Assembly (NCBI GenBank): GCA_032433765.1
Contig: JAVIAB010000157.1
Span: 62,001-126,000 of the forward strand
Reading direction: 5' to 3'
Length of the DNA stretch: 64,000 bases
From: Megaustenia siamemsis
Taxonomy: Eukaryota; Mollusca; Gastropoda; Stylommatophora; Ariophantidae
Shown here: in pieces, positions 12,090 to 29,157 of the stretch
Layout: each line of letters begins with the position of its first letter
Position numbering within the stretch: position 1 is the first letter of the stretch
Translations under genes and position numbers: made by a program
The notes under the pieces: model-generated
The model's input: the letters and a program-made list of their open reading frames with translations, nothing else
Database searches by the model: none
Told to the model about the DNA's origin: nothing

Positions 12090-15000
12090 TTGCCCTACTA
12101 ACAACACAATGATCACCTCCAACTTGTCCTATTATCAACACAATGATCACCTCCAACTTGTCCTATTATCAACACAATGATCACCTCCAACTTAAACTAC
12201 TGTCAACACAATTATGTCCTCCAACTTGCCCTATTATCAACACAATTATGTCCTTAAACTTGCCTTATTATCAACACAATTGTGTCCTTAAACTTGCCCT
12301 ATTATCAACACAATTATTTCCTTAAACTTGCCCTATTATCAACACAATTATGTCCTTAAACATGCCCTATTATCAACACAATTATGTCCTTAAACTTGCC
12401 CTATTATCAACACAATTATGTCCTTAAACTTGCTCTATTATCAACACAATTATGTCCTCCAACTAGCCCTATTATCAACACAATTATGTCCTCCAACTAG
12501 CCCTATTATCAACACAATTATGTCCTCCAACTAGCCCTATTATCAACACAATGATCACCTTCAACTTGTCCTACTATCAACAATTGATCTCCTCAAACCT
12601 GCCCTACTATCAACACAATGATCATCTCCAACTTGCCCTACTATCAACACAATGATCACCTCCAACTTGCTCTACTATCAACACAATGATCACCTCCAAC
12701 TTGTCCTATTATCAACACATTGATCTCCTCAAACCTGCCCTACTATCAACACAATGATCATCTCCAACTTGCCCTACTATCAACACAATGATCACCTCCA
12801 ACTTGCTCTACTATCAACACAATGATCACCTCCAACGTGTCCTATTATCAACACATTGATCTCCTCAAACTTGCCCTACTATCAACACAATGATCATCTC
12901 CAACTTGCCCTACTATAAACACATTGATCTCTTCAAACTTGCCCTACTATCAACACAATGATCATCTCCAACTTGCCCTACTATCAACACAATGATCATC
13001 TCCAACTTGCCCTATTATCAACACAATTATGTCCTCCAACTTGCCCTACTATATACACAATGATCAACTCTAACTTGCCTTACTATCAACACAATGATCA
13101 TCTCCAACTTGCCCTACTATATACACAATGATCAACTCTAACTTGCTTTACTATCAACACAATGTTCACCTCAAACCTGCCCTACTATCAACACAATGAT
13201 CATCTCCAACTTGCCCTACTATCAACACAATGATCATCTCCAACTTGCCCTACTATCAACACAATGATCATCTCCAACTTGTCCTACTATCAACACAATG
13301 ATCATCTCCAACTTGCCCTACTATCAACACAATGATCATCTCCAACTTGCCCTATTATCAACACAATAATCACCTCCAACTTGCCCTACTATAAACACAA
13401 TGATCACCTCTAACTTGCCTTACTATCAACACAATGATCACCTCCAACATGTCCTACTATCAACACAATGATCACCTCCAACTTGCCCTACTATCAACAC
13501 AATGATCACCTCCAACTTGCCCTATTATCAACACAATTATTTCCTCCAACTTGTCCTACTATCAACAAAATGATCACCTCCAACTTGTCCTAATATCAAC
13601 ACAATGATCACCTCCAACTTGCCCTACTATCAACACAATGATCATCTCCAACTTGTTATAGTATCAACACAATGAGCACCTCCAACTTTCCCTACTATCA
13701 ATAAATGATCACCTCCAACTTGTCCTAGTATCAACACAATGAGCACCTCCAACTTTCCCTACTATCAATAAAATGATCACCTCCAACTTGTCCTACTATC
13801 AACACAATGATCACCTCCAACTTGTCCTACTATCAATAAAATGATCACCTCGAACTTGTCCTAGTATCAACACAATGATCACCTCCAACTTGTCATAGTA
13901 TCAACACAATGATCACCTCCAACTTGTCCTAGTATCAACACAATAATCACCTCCAACTTTCCCTACTATCAACACAATAATCACCTCCAACTTGCTCTAC
14001 TATCAACACAATGATCACCTCCAACTTGTCCTACTATCAACACAATGATCACCTCCAACTTGCCCTACTATCAACACAATGAGCACCTTCAACTTTCCCT
14101 ACTATCAACACAATGATCACCTCCAACTTGTTATAGTATCAACACAATGAGCACCTTCAACTTTCCCTACTATCAACACAATGATCACCTCCAACTTGTC
14201 CTAGTATCAACACAATGATCACCTCCAACTTGTCCTAGTATCAACACAATGATCACCTCCAACTTGTCCTAGTATCAACACAATGATCACCTCCAACTTG
14301 TCCTAGTATCAACACAATGATCACCTCCAACTTGCCCTTGTATCAACACAATAATCACCTCCAACTTGCCTTTGTATCAACACAATGATCACCTCCAATT
14401 TGTCCTACTATCAACACAATGATCACCTCGAACTTGTCCTAGTATCAACAAAATGATCACCTCCAACTTGTCCTAGTATCAACACAATGATCACCTTCAA
14501 CTTGTCCTAGTATCAACACAATGATCACCTTCAACTTGTCCTAGTATCAACACAATGATCACCTCCAACTTGTCCTTGTATCAACACAATGATCATCTCC
14601 AACTTGCCCTTGTATCAACACAATGATCACCTCGAATTTGTCCTAGTATCAACACAATGATCATCTCCAACTTGCCCTTGTATCAACACATTGATCACCT
14701 CCAACTTGTCCTTGTATCAACACAATGATCATCTCCAACTTGCCCTTGTATCAACACAATGTTCATCTCCAACTTGCCTACTATCAACACAATGATCATC
14801 TCCAACTTGCCATATTATCAACACAATTATGTCCTCCAACTTGTCCTACTATCAACACAATGATCACCTCCAACTTGTTATAGTATCAACACAATGAGCA
14901 CCTCCAACTTTCCCTACTATCAATAAAATGGTCACCTCCAACTTGTCCTAGTATCAACACAATGATCACCTCCAACTTGTCCTACTATCAACACAATGAT

Positions 15001-18000
15001 CACCTCCAACTTGCCCTACTATCAACTCAATGATCACCTCCAACTTGTTATAGTATCAACACAATGAGCACCTCCAACTTTCCCTACTATCAATAAAATG
15101 ATCACCTCCAACTTGTCCTAGTATCAACACAATGAGCACCTCCGACTTTCCCTACTATCAATAAAATGATCACCTCCAACTTGTCCTACTATCAACACAA
15201 TGATCACCTCCAACTAGCCTTAGTATCAACACAATGATTACCTCCAACTTGTCCTATTATCAACACAATGATCACCTCCAACTTGTCCTACTATCAACAC
15301 AATGATCTCCTGGAACTTGTCCTACAATCAACACAATGATCACCTCCAACTTGTCCTACTATCAACACAATGATCCCCTCCAACTAGCCTTAGTATCAAC
15401 ACAATGATCACCTCCAACTTGTCCTAGTATCAACACAATGATCACCTCCAACTTGTGCTACTATCAACACAATGATCACCTCCAACTTGTCCTACTATCA
15501 ACACAATGATCACCTCCAACTTGCCCTACTATCAACACAATGATCACCTCCAACTTGTCTTACTATAACACAATGATCACCTCTAACTTGTCCTACTATC
15601 GACACAATGATCACCTCTAACTTGTCCTACTATCGACACAATGATCACCTCCAACTTGTCCTACTATCGACACAATGATCTCCTCCAACTTGCCCTACTA
15701 TCAACACAATGATCACCTCCAACTTGCCCTACTATCAACACAATGATCACCTCCAACTTGCCCTACTATCAACTCAATGATCACCTCCAACTTGTTATAG
15801 TATCAACACAATGAGCACCTCCAACTTTCCCTACTATCAATAAAATGATCACCTCCAACTTGTCCTAGTATCAACACAATGAGCACCTCCGACTTTCCCT
15901 ACTATCAATAAAATGATCACCTCCAACTTGTCCTACTATCAACACAATGATCACCTCCAACTAGCCTTAGTATCAACACAATGATTACCTCCAACTTGTC
16001 CTATTATCAACACAATGATCACCTCCAACTTGTCCTACTATCAACACAATGATCTCCTGGAACTTGTCCTACTATCAACACAATGATCACCTCCAACTTG
16101 TCCTACTATCAACACAATGATCCCCTCCAACTAGCCTTAGTATCAACACAATGATCACCTCCAACTTGTCCTAGTATCAACACAATGATAACCTCCAACT
16201 TGTCCTACTATCAACACAATGATCACCTCCAACTTGCCCTACTATCAACACAATGATCACCTCCAACTTGTCTTACTATCAACACAATGATCACCTCTAA
16301 CTTGTCCTACTATCGACACAATGATCACCTCTAACTTGTCCTACTATCGACACAATGATCACCTCCAACTTGTCCTACTATCGACACAATGATCTCCTCC
16401 AACTTGACCTACTATCAACACAATGATCACCTCCAACTTGCCCTACTATCAACACAATGATCACCTCCAACTTGTCCTACTATCAACACAATGATCACCT
16501 CCAACTAGCCTTAGTATCAACACAATGATCACCTCCAACTTGTCCTACTATCGACACAATGATCTCCTCCAACTTGTCCTACTATCGACACAATGATCTC
16601 CTCCAACTTGTCCTACTATCAACACAATGATCACCTCCAACTTGTCCTTGTATCAACACAATGATAACCTCCAACGTGCCTTTGTATCAACACAATGATA
16701 ACCTCCAACTTGTCCTTGTATCAACACAATGATCACCTCCAACTTGCCCTATTATCAACACAATTATGTCCTCCAACTTGCCCTACTATAAACACAATGA
16801 TCACCTCCAACTTGTCTTACTATCAACACAATGATCACCTCTAACTTGTCTTACTATCAACACAATGATCACCTCTAACTTGCCCTATTATCAACACAAT
16901 TATGTCCTCAACTTGCCCTAGTATCAACACAATGATCATCTCCAACTTGCCCTACTATCAACACAATGATCATCTCCAACCTGCCCTATTATCAACACAA
17001 TTATGTCCTCCAACTTGCCCTACTATAAACACAATGATCACCTCCAACTTGTCTTACTATCAACACAATGAACACCTCTAACTTGTCCTACTATCAACAC
17101 AATGATCACCTCCAACTTGTTATAGTATCAACACAATGAGCACCTCCAACTTTCCCTACTATCAATAAAATGGTCACCTCCAACTTGTCCTAGTATCAAC
17201 ACAATGATCACCTCCAACTTGTCCGACTATCAACACAATGATCACCTCCAACTTGCCCTACTATCAACTCAATGATCACCTCCAACTTGTTATAGTATCA
17301 ACACAATGAGCACCTCCAACTTTCCTACTATCAATAAAATGATCACCTCCAACTTGTCCTAGTATCAACACAATGAGCACCTCCGACTTTCCCTACTATC
17401 AATAAAATGATTACCTCCAACTTGTCCTACTATCAACACAATGATCACCTCCAACTAGCCTTAGTATCAACACAATGATTACCTCCAACTTGTCCTATTA
17501 TCAACACAATGATCACCTCCAACTTGTCCTACTATCAACACAATGATCTCCTGGAACTTGTCCTACTATCAACACAATGATCACCTCCAACTTGTCCTTG
17601 TATCAACACAATTATCACCTCCAACTTGCCCTACTATCAACACAATGATCTCCTCCAAATTGCACTAGAATTAACACAATGATCTCCTCCAAATTGCACT
17701 AGAATTAACACAATGAGCTCTCCCCCAACTTGACTAGCTAAACACAATGACCTCCCCAATTTGCCTTAGTATCAACACAATGATCTCCTCCTCCAACTTG
17801 CACTAGTATCAACACAATGATCTCCTCCTCCAACTTGCACTAGTATCAACACAATGATCTCCTCCTCCAACTTGCACTAGTATCAACACAATGATCTCCT
17901 CCTCCAACTTGCATTAGTATAAACACAATGATCTCCAAATTGTTCTAGTATAAACACAATGATCTCCTCCTCCAACTTGCACTAGTATCAACACAATGAT

Positions 18001-21000
18001 CTCCTCCTCCAACCTGCACTAGTTTCAACACAATGATCTCCTTCAACTTGTCCTACCATCAACACAATGATCTCCTCCAACTTGCCCTAATATCAACACA
18101 ATGATCTCCTCCAACTTGCCTAATATCAACACAATGATCTCCTCCAACTTGCCCTAATATCAACACAATGATCTTCTTCAACTTGTCCTACCATCAACAC
18201 AATGATCTCCTCCAACTTGCACTAGTATCAACACAATGATCTCCTCCAACTTGCACTAGTATCAACACAATGATTTCCTCCTCCAACTTGCACTAGTATC
18301 AACACAATGATCTCCTCCTCCAACTTGCACTAGTATCAACACAATGATCTCCTCCTCCAACTTGCACTAGTATAAACACAATGATCTCCAAATTGTTCTA
18401 GTATAAACACAATGATCTCCTCCTCCAACTTGCACTAGTATCAACACAATGATCTCCTCCTCCAACTGCACTAGTTTCAACACAATGATCTCCTTCAACT
18501 TGTCCTACCATCAACACAATGATCTCCTCCAACTTGCCCTAATATCAACACAATGATCTCCTCCAACTTGCCCTAATATCAACACAATGATCTTCTTCAA
18601 CTTGTCCTACCATCAACACAATGATCTCCTCCAACTTGCACTAGTATCAACACAATGATCTCCTCCAACTTGCACTAGTATCAACACAATGATCTCCTCC
18701 AACTTGCACTAGTAACAACACAATGATCACCTTCAACTTGTCCTACCATCAACACAATGATCTCCTCCAACTTGTCCTAATATCAACACAATGATATCCT
18801 CCAACTTGCCCTAATATCAACACAATGATCACCTCCAACTTGTCCTACTATCGACACAATGATCTCCTCCAACTTGTCCTACTATCAACACAATGATCAC
18901 CTCCAACTTGCCCTACTATCAACACAATGATCACCTCCAACTTGCCCTACTATCAACTCAATGATCACCTCCAACTTGTTATAGTATCAACACAATGAGC
19001 ACCTCCAACTTTCCCTACTATCAATAAAATGATCACCTCCAACTTGTCCTAGTATCAACACAATGATCACCTCCAACTTGTCCTGTATCAACACAATGAT
19101 CACCTTCAACTTGTCCTAGTATCAACACAATGATCACCTTCAACTTGTCCTAGTATCAACACAATGATCACCTCCAACTTGTCCTTGTATCAACACAATG
19201 ATCATCTCCAACTTGCCCTTGTATCAACACAATGATCACCTCGAATTTGTCCTAGTATCAACACAATGATCATCTCCAACTTGCCCTTGTATCAACACAT
19301 TGATCACCTCCAACTTGTCCTAGTATCAACACAATGATCACCTCCAACTTGTCCTAGTATCAACACAATGATCACCTTCAACTTGTCCTAGTATCAACAC
19401 AATGATCACCTCCAACATGCATTTGTATCAACACAATGATCACCTCCAACTTGTCCTAGTATCAACACAATGATCACCTCCAACATGCCTTCGTATCAAC
19501 TCAATGATAACCTCCAACTTGTCCTTGTATCAACACAATGATCACCTCCAACTTGCCCTATTATCAACACAATTATGTCCTCCAACTTGCCCTACTATAA
19601 ACACAATGATCACCTCCAACTTGTCTTACTTTCAACACAATGATCACCTCCAACTTGTCTTACTATCAACACAATGATCACCTCTAACTTGCCCTATTAT
19701 CAACACAATTATGTCCTCAAACTTGCCCTAGTATCAACACAATGATCATCTCCAACTTGCCCTACTATCAACACAATGATCATCTCCAACTTGCCTTATT
19801 ATCAACACAATTATGTCCTCCAACTTGCCCTACTATAAACACAATGATCACCTCCAACTTGTCTTACTATCAACACAATGATCACCTCTAACTTGTCCTA
19901 CTATCAACACAATGATCACCTCCAACTTGTTATAGTATCAACACAATGAGCACCTCCAACTTTCCCTACTATCAATAAAATGGTCACCTCCAACTTGTCC
20001 TAGTATCAACACAATGATCACCTCCAACTTGTCCTAGTATCAACACAATGATCACCTCCAACTTGCCCTACTATCAACTCAATGATCACCTCCAACTTGT
20101 TATAGTATCAACACAATGAGCACCTCCGACTTTCCCTACTATCAATAAAATGATTACCTCCAACTTGTCCTACTATCAACACAATGATCACCTCCAACTA
20201 GCCTTAGTATCAACACAATGATTACCTCCAACTTGTCCTATTATCAACACAATGATCACCTCCAACTTGTCCTACTATCAACACAATGATCTCCTGGAAC
20301 TTGTCCTACTATCAACACAATGATCACCTCCAACTTGTCCTACTATCAACACAATGATCCCCTCCAACTAGCCTTAGTATCAACACAATGATCACCTCCA
20401 ACTTGTCCTAGTATCAACACAATGATCACCTCCAACTTGTGCTACTATCAACACAATGATCACCTCCAACTTTTCTTACTATCAACACAATGACCACCTC
20501 TAACTTGTCCTACTATCGACACAATGATCACCTCTAACTTGTCCTACTATCGACACAATGATCACCTCCAACTTGTCCTACTATCGACACAATGATCTCC
20601 TCCAACTTGTCCTACTATCAACACAATGATCACCTCCAACTTGCCCTACTATCAACACAATGATCACCTCCAACTTGCCCTACTATCAACACAATGATCA
20701 CCTCCAACTTGTCCTAGTATCAACACAATGCTCTCCTCCAACTTGTCCTAGTATCAACACAATGCTCTCCTCCAACTTGTCCTTGTATCAACACAATGAT
20801 CACCTCCAACTTGTCCTAGTATCAACACAATGCTCTCCTCCAACTTGTCCTTGTATCAACACAATGATCACCTCCAACTTGTCCTAGTATCAACACAATG
20901 CTCTCCTCCAACTTGTCCTTGTATCAACACAATGATCACCTCCAACTTGCCCTACTATCAACACAATGATCACCTCCAACTTGCCCTACTATCAACACAA

Positions 21001-24000
21001 TGATCACCTCCAACTTGCCCTACTATCAACACAATGATCACCTCCAACTTGCCCTACTATCAACACAATGATCACCTTCAACTTGTCCTAGTATCAACAC
21101 AATGATCTCCTCCAAATTGCACTAGAATTAACACAATGATCTCCTCCAAATTGCACTAGAATTAACACAATGAGCTCTCCCCCAACTTGACTAGCTTAAA
21201 CACAATGACCTCCCCAATTTGCCTTAGTATCAACACAATGATCTCCTCCTCCAACTTGCACTAGTATCAACACAATGATCTCCTCCTCCAACTTGCACTA
21301 GTATCAACACAATGATCTCCTCCTCCAACTTGCACTAGTATCAACACAATGATCTCCTCCTCCAACTTGCACTAGTATAAACACAATGATCTCCAAATTG
21401 TTCTAGTATAAACACAATGATCTCCTCCTCCAACTTGCACTAGTATCAACACAATGATCTCCTCCTCCAACCTGCACTAGTTTCAACACAATGATCTCCT
21501 TCAACTTGTCCTACCATCAACACAATGATCTCCTCCAACTTGCCCTAATATCAACACAATGATCTCCTCCAACTTGCCCTAATATCAACACAATAATCTT
21601 CTTCAACTTGTCCTACCATCAACACAATGATCTCCTCCAACTTGCACTAGTATCAACACAATGATCTCCTCCAACTTGCACTAGTATCAACACAATGATC
21701 TCCTCCAACTTGCACTAGTAACAACACAATGATCACCTTCAACTTGTCCTACCATCAACACAATGATCTCCTCCAACTTGTCCTAATATCAACACAATGA
21801 TATCCTCCAACTTGCCCTAATATCAACACAATGATCTCCAACTTGTTCTAGAATCAACACAATGATCTCCAACTTGTCCTAGTATCAACACAATGATCAC
21901 CTCTAACTTGTCCTAGTATCAACACAATGATCACCTCCAACTTGTCCTAGTATCAACACAATGATCACCTCCAACTTGTCCTAGTATCAACACAATGATC
22001 ACCTCCAACTTGCCCTTGTATCAACACAATAATCACCTCCAACTTGCCTTGTATCAACACAATGATCACCTCCAATTTGTCCTACTATCAACACAATGAT
22101 CACCTCGAACATGTCCTAGTATCAACACAATGATCACCTCCAACTTGTCCTAGTATCAACACAATGATCACCTTCAACTTGTCCTAGTATCAACACAATG
22201 ATCACCTTCAACTTGTCCTAGTATCAACACAATGATCACCTCCAACTTGTCCTTGTATCAACACAATGATCATCTCCAACTTGCCCTTGTATCAACACAA
22301 TGATCACCTCGAATTTGTCCTAGTATCAACACAATGATCATCTCCAACTTGCCCTTGTATCAACACATGATCACCTCCAACTTGTCCTAGTATCAACACA
22401 ATGATCACCTCCAACTTGCCCTATTATCAACACAATTATGTCCTCCAACTTGCCCTACTATAAACACAATGATCACCTCCAACTTGTCTTACTTTCAACA
22501 CAATGATCACCTCCAACTTGTCTTACTATCAACACAATGATCACCTCTAACTTGCCCTATTATCAACACAATTATGTCCTCAAACTTGCCCTAGTATCAA
22601 CACAATGATCATCTCCAACTTGCCCTACAATCAACACAATGATCATCTCCAACTTGCCTTATTATCAACACAATTATGTCCTCCAACTTGCCCTACTATA
22701 AACACAATGATCACCTCCAACTTGTCTTACTATCAACACAATGATCACCTCTAACTTGTCCTACTATCAACACAATGATCACCTCCAACTTGTTATAGTA
22801 TCAACACAATGAGCACCTCCAACTTTCCCTACTATCAATAAAATGGTCACCTCCAACTTGTCCTAGTATCAACACAATGATCACCTCCAACTTGTCCTAC
22901 TATCAACACAATGATCACCTCCAACTTGCCCTACTATCAACTCAATGATCACCTCCAACTTGTTATAGTATCAACACAATGAGCACCTCCAACTTTCCCT
23001 ACTATCAATAAAATGATCACCTCCAACTTGCCCTACTATCAACTCAATGATCACCTCCAACTTGTTATAGTATCAACACAATGAGCACCTCCGACTTTCC
23101 CTACTATCAATAAAATGATTACCTCCAACTTGTCCTACTATCAACACAATGATCACCTCCAACTAGCCTTAGTATCAACACAATGATTACCTCCAACTTG
23201 TCCTATTATCAACACAATGATCACCTCCAACTTGTCCTACTATCAACACAATGATCTCCTGGAACTTGTCCTACTATCAACACAATGATCACCTCCAACT
23301 TGTCCTACTATCAACACAATGATCCCCTCCAACTAGCCTTAGTATCAACACAATGATCACCTCCAACTTGTCCTAGTATCAACACAATGATCACCTCCAA
23401 CTTGTGCTACTATCAACACAATGATCACCTCCAACTTTTCTTACTATCAACACAATGACCACCTCTAACTTGTCCTACTATCGACACAATGATCACCTCT
23501 AACTTGTCCTACTATCGACACAATGATCACCTCCAACTTGTCCTACTATCGACACAATGATCTCCTCCAACTTGTCCTACTATCAACACAATGATCACCT
23601 CCAACTTGCCCTACTATCAACACAATGATCACCTCCAACTTGCCCTATTATCAACACAATGATCACCTCCAACTTGTCCTAGTATCAACACAATGCTCTC
23701 CTCCAACTTGTCCTAGTATCAACACAATGCTCTCCTCCAACTGTCCTTGTATCAACACAATGATCACCTCCAACTTGTCCTAGTATCAACACAATGCTCT
23801 CCTCCAACTTGTCCTTGTATCAACACAATGATCACCTCCAACTTGTCCTAGTATCAACACAATGCTCTCCTCCAACTTGTCCTTGTATCAACACAATGAT
23901 CACCTCCAACTTGCCCTACTATCAACACAATGATCACCTCCAACTTGCCCTACTATCAACACAATGATCACCTCCAACTTGCCCTACTATCAACACAATG

Positions 24001-27000
24001 ATCACCTCCAACTTGCCCTACTATCAACAGAATGATCACCTTCAACTTGTCCTAGTATCAACACAATGATCTCCTCCAAATTGCACTAGAATTAACACAA
24101 TGATCTCCTCCAAATTGCACTAGAATTAACACAATGAGCTCTCCCCCAACTTGACTAGCTTAAACACAATGACCTCCCCAATTTGCCTTAGTATCAACAC
24201 AATGATCTCCCCTCCAACTTGCACTAGTATCAACACAATGATCTCCTCCTCCAACTTGCACTAGTATCAACACAATGATCTCCTCCTCCAACTTGCACTA
24301 GTATCAACACAATGATCTCCTCCTCCAACTTGCACTAGTATAAACAATGATCAATTGATAGTATAAACACAATCCAAATTGTTCTAGTATAAACACAATG
24401 ATCTCCTCCTCCAACTTGCACTAGTATCAACACAATGATCTCCTCCTCCAACCTGCACTAGTTTCAACACAATGATCTCCTTCAACTTGTCCTACCATCA
24501 ACACAATGATCTCCTCCAACTTGCCCTAATATCAACACAATGATCTCCTCCAACTTGCCCTAATATCAACACAATAATCTTCTTCAACTTGTCCTACCAT
24601 CAACACAATGATCTCCTCCAACTTGCACTAGTATCAACACAATGATCTCCTCCAACTTGCACTAGTATCAACACAATGATCTCCTCCAACTTGCACTAGT
24701 AACAACACAATGATCACCTTCAACTTGTCCTACCATCAACACAATGATCTCCTCCAACTTGTCCTAATATCAACACAATGATATCCTCCAACTTGCCCTA
24801 ATATCAACACAATGATCTCCAACTTGTTCTAGAATCAACACAATGATCTCCAACTTGTCCTAGTATCAACACAATGATCACCTCTAACTTGTCCTAGTAT
24901 CAACACAATGATCACCTCCAACTTGTCCTAGTATCAACACAATGATCACCTCCAACTTGTCCTAGTATCAACACAATGATCACCTCCAACTTGCCCTTGT
25001 ATCAACACAATAATCACCTCCAACTTGCCTTTGTATCAACACAATGATCACCTCCAATTTGTCCTACTATCAACACAATGATCACCTCGAACTTGTCCTA
25101 GTATCAACACAATGATCACCTCCAACTTGTCCTAGTATCAACACAATGATCACCTTCAACTTGTCCTAGTATCAACACAATGATCACCTTCAACTTGTCC
25201 TAGTATCAACACAATGATCACCTCCAACTTGTCCTTGTATCAACACAATGATCATCTCCAACTTGCCCTTGTATCAACACAATGATCACCTCGAATTGTC
25301 CTAGTATCAACACAATGATCATCTCCAACTTGCCCTTGTATCAACACATGATCACCTCCAACTTGTCCTAGTATCAACACAATGATCACTCCAACTTGTC
25401 CTAGTATCAACACAATGATCACCTTCAACTTGTCCTAGTATCAACACAATGATCACCTCCAACATGCATTTGTATCAACACAATGATCACCTCCAACTTG
25501 TCCTAGTATCAACACAATGATCACCTCCAACATGCCTTTGTATCAACTCAATGATAACCTCCAACTTGTCCTAGTATCAACACAATGATCACCTCCAACT
25601 TGTCCTAGTATCAACACAATGATCACCTCCAACTTGTCCTTGTATCAACACAATGATCACCTCCAACTTGTCCTTGTATCAACACAATGATAACCTCCAA
25701 CGTGCCTTTGTATCAACACAATGATAACCTCCAACTTGTCCTTGTATCAACACAATGATCACCTCCAACTTGCCCTATTATCAACACAATTATGTCCTCC
25801 AACTTGCCCTACTATAAACACAATGATCACCTCCAACTTGTCTTACTATCAACACAATGATCACCTCTAACTTGTCTTACTATCAACACAATGATCACCT
25901 CTAACTTGCCCTATTATCAACACAATTATGTCCTCAAACTTGCCCTAGTATCAACACAATGATCATCTCCAACTTGCCCTACTATCAACACAATGATCAT
26001 CTCCAACTTGCCCTATTATCAACACAATTATGTCCTCCAACTTGCCCTACTATAATCACAATGATCACCTCCAACTTGTCTTACTATCAACACAATGATC
26101 ACCTCTAACTTGTCTTACTATCAACACAATGATCACCTCTAACTTGCCCTATTATCAACACAATAATCACCTCCAACTTGCCTACTATAAACACAATGAT
26201 CACCTCTAACTTGCCTTACTATCAACACAATGATCACCTCTAACTTGCCTTACTATCGACACAATGATCACCTCCAACTTGTCCTACTATCAACACAATG
26301 ATCATCTCTAACTTGCCTTACTATCAACACAATGTTCACCTCCAACTTGCCCTACTATCAACACAATGATCATCTCCAACTTGCCCTATTATCAACACAA
26401 TTATGTCCTCCAACTTGTCCTACTATCAACACAATGATCACCTCCAACTTGTTATAGTATCAACACAATGAGCACTCCAACTTTCCCTACTATCAATAAA
26501 ATGGTCACCTCCAACTTGTCCTAGTATCAACTCAATGATCACCTCCAACTTGTCCTACTATCAACACAATGATCACCTCCAACTTGCCTACTATCAACTC
26601 AATGATCACCTCCAACTTGTTATAGTATCAACACAATGAGCACCTCCGACTTTCCCTACTATCAATAAAATGATCACCTCCAACTTGTCCTACTATCAAC
26701 ACAATGATCACCTCCAACTAGCCTTATATCAACACAATGATTACCTCCAACTTGTCCTATTATCAACACAATTATCACCTCCAACTTGTCCTACTATCAA
26801 CACAATTATCTCCTGGAACTAGTCCTACTATCAACACAATGATCACCTCCAACTTGTCCTACTATCAACACAATGATCCCTCCAACTAGCCTTAGTATCA
26901 ACACAATGATCACCTCCAACTTGTCCTAGTATCAACACAATGATCACCTCCAACTGTGCTACTATCAACACAATGATCACCTCCAACTTGTCCTACTATC

Positions 27001-29095
27001 AACACAATGATCACCTCCAACTTGTCCTACTATCAACACAATGATCACCTCCAACTTGTCTTACTATCAACACAATGATCACCTCTAACTTGTCCTACTA
27101 TCGACACAATGATCACCTCTAACTTGTCCTACTATCGACACAATGATCACCTCCAACTTGTCCTTCTATCACACAATGATCACCTCCAACTTGCCCTACT
27201 ATCAACACAATGATCACCTCCAACTTGCCCTACTATCAACACAATGATCACCTCCAACTTGTCCTAGTATCAACACAATGCTCTCCTCCAACTTGTCCTT
27301 GTATCAACACAATGCTCTCCTCCAACTTGTCCTAGTATCAACACAATGCTCTCCTCCAACTTGTCCTAGTATCAACACAATGCTCTCCTCCAACTTGTCC
27401 TAGTATCAACACAATGCTCTCCTCCAACTTGTCCTAGTATCAACACAATGCTCTCCTCCAACTTGTCCTACTATCAACACAATGATCACCTCCAACTTGT
27501 CCTAGTATCAACACAATGCTCTCCTCCAACTTGTCCTACTATCAACACAATGATCACCTCCAACTTGTCCTAGTATCAACACAATGCTCTCCTCCAACTT
27601 GTCCTTGTATCAACACAATGCTCTCCTCCAACTTGTCCTACTATCAACACAATGATCACCTCCAACTTGTCCTAGTATCAACACAATGCTCTCCTCCAAC
27701 TTGTCCTTGTATCAACACAATGATCACCTCCAACTTGCCTACTATCAACACAATGATCACCTCAACTTGTCCTAGTATCAACACAATGATCTCCTCCAAA
27801 TTGCACTAGAATTAACACAATGATCTCCTCCAAATTGCACTAGAATTAACACAATGAGCTCTCCCCCAACTTGACTAGCTTAAACACAATGATCTCCTCC
27901 CCAATTTGCCTTAGTATCAACACAATGATCTCCTCCTCCAACTTGCACTAGTATCAACACAATGATCTCCTCCTCCAACTTGCACTAGTATCAACACAAT
28001 GATCTCCTCCTCCAACTTGCACTAGTATCAACACAATGATCTCCTCCTCCAACTTGCACTAGTATAAACACAATGATCTCCAAATTGTTCTAGTATAACA
28101 CAATGATCTCCTCCTCCAACTTGCACTAGTATCAACACAATGATCTCCTCCAACTGCACTAGTTTCAACACAATGATCTCCTTCAACTTGTCCTACCATC
28201 AACACAATGATCTCCTCCAACTTGCCCTAATATCAACACAATGATCTCCTCCAACTTGCCCTAATATCAACACAATGATCTCCTCCAACTTGCCCTAATA
28301 TCAACACAATGATCTTCTTCAACTTGTCCTACCATCAACACAATGATCTCCTCCAACTTGCACTAGTATCAACACAATGATCTCCTCCAACTTGCACTAG
28401 TATCAACACAATGATCTCCTCCAACTTGCACTAGTAACAACACAATGATCACCTCAACTTGTCCTACCATCAACACAATGATCTCCTCCAACTTGTCCTA
28501 ATATCAACACAATGATATCCTCCAACTTGCCCTAATATCAACACAATGATCTCCAACTTTTCTAGAATCAACACAATGATCTCCAACTTGTTCTAGTATC
28601 AACACAATGATCTCCTAATTTGTTCTAGTATCAACACAATGATCTCCAACTTGTTCTAGTATCAAACACAATGATCTCCAAATTGTTCTAGTATCTACAC
28701 AATGATCTCCAACTTGTTCTAGTATCAACACAATGATCTCCAAATTGTTCTAGTATCAACACAATGATCTCCAAATTGTTCTAGTATCAACACAATGATC
28801 TCCAACTTGTTCTAGTATCAACACAATGATCTCCAACTTGTTCTAGTATCAACACAATGATCTCCAACTTGTTCTAGTATCAACACAATGATCTCCAACT
28901 TGTTCTAGTATCAACACAATGATCTCCAACTTGTTCTAGTATCAACACAATGATCTCCAACTTGTTCTAGTATCAACACAATGATCTCCAACTTGTTCTA
29001 GTATCAACACAATGATCTCCAACTTGTTCTAGTATCAACACAATGATCTCCAAATTTGTTCTAGTATCAACACAATGATCTCCAAATTGTTCTAC
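12090..29095. repeat. Giant 34-bp satellite-like array, about 17 kb, about 500 copies
   Basis: Period 34 bp, core 'caacacaatgatcacctcca' then 'acttgtcctactat'. Variant units (tatgtcctccaac; gagcacctccaac; ctcctcctccaac; ctctcctcc) recur in the same order, giving a higher-order repeat. The rare unit with 'gagctctcccccaacttgac' occurs at 17715, 21172, 24136 and 27856 (spacings 3457, 2964 and 3720). After about 28560 the units shorten by loss of 'cctc' ('atgatctccaacttgttct'). The plus-strand open frames at 12143, 20660 and 27516 are repeat echoes. No gene seen inside. Confidence 0.96.
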
Positions 29096-29157
29096 TATCG
29101 ATGCAATAAACTCTTCCAATAAGACGCTAGAACAATAGACAAAAGCAGCTGTGTGAG
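29096..29157. other. 62-bp non-repetitive junction
   Basis: Unique sequence between the 34-bp and 25-bp arrays. No open frame, splice site or recognisable element was seen. Confidence 0.6.
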
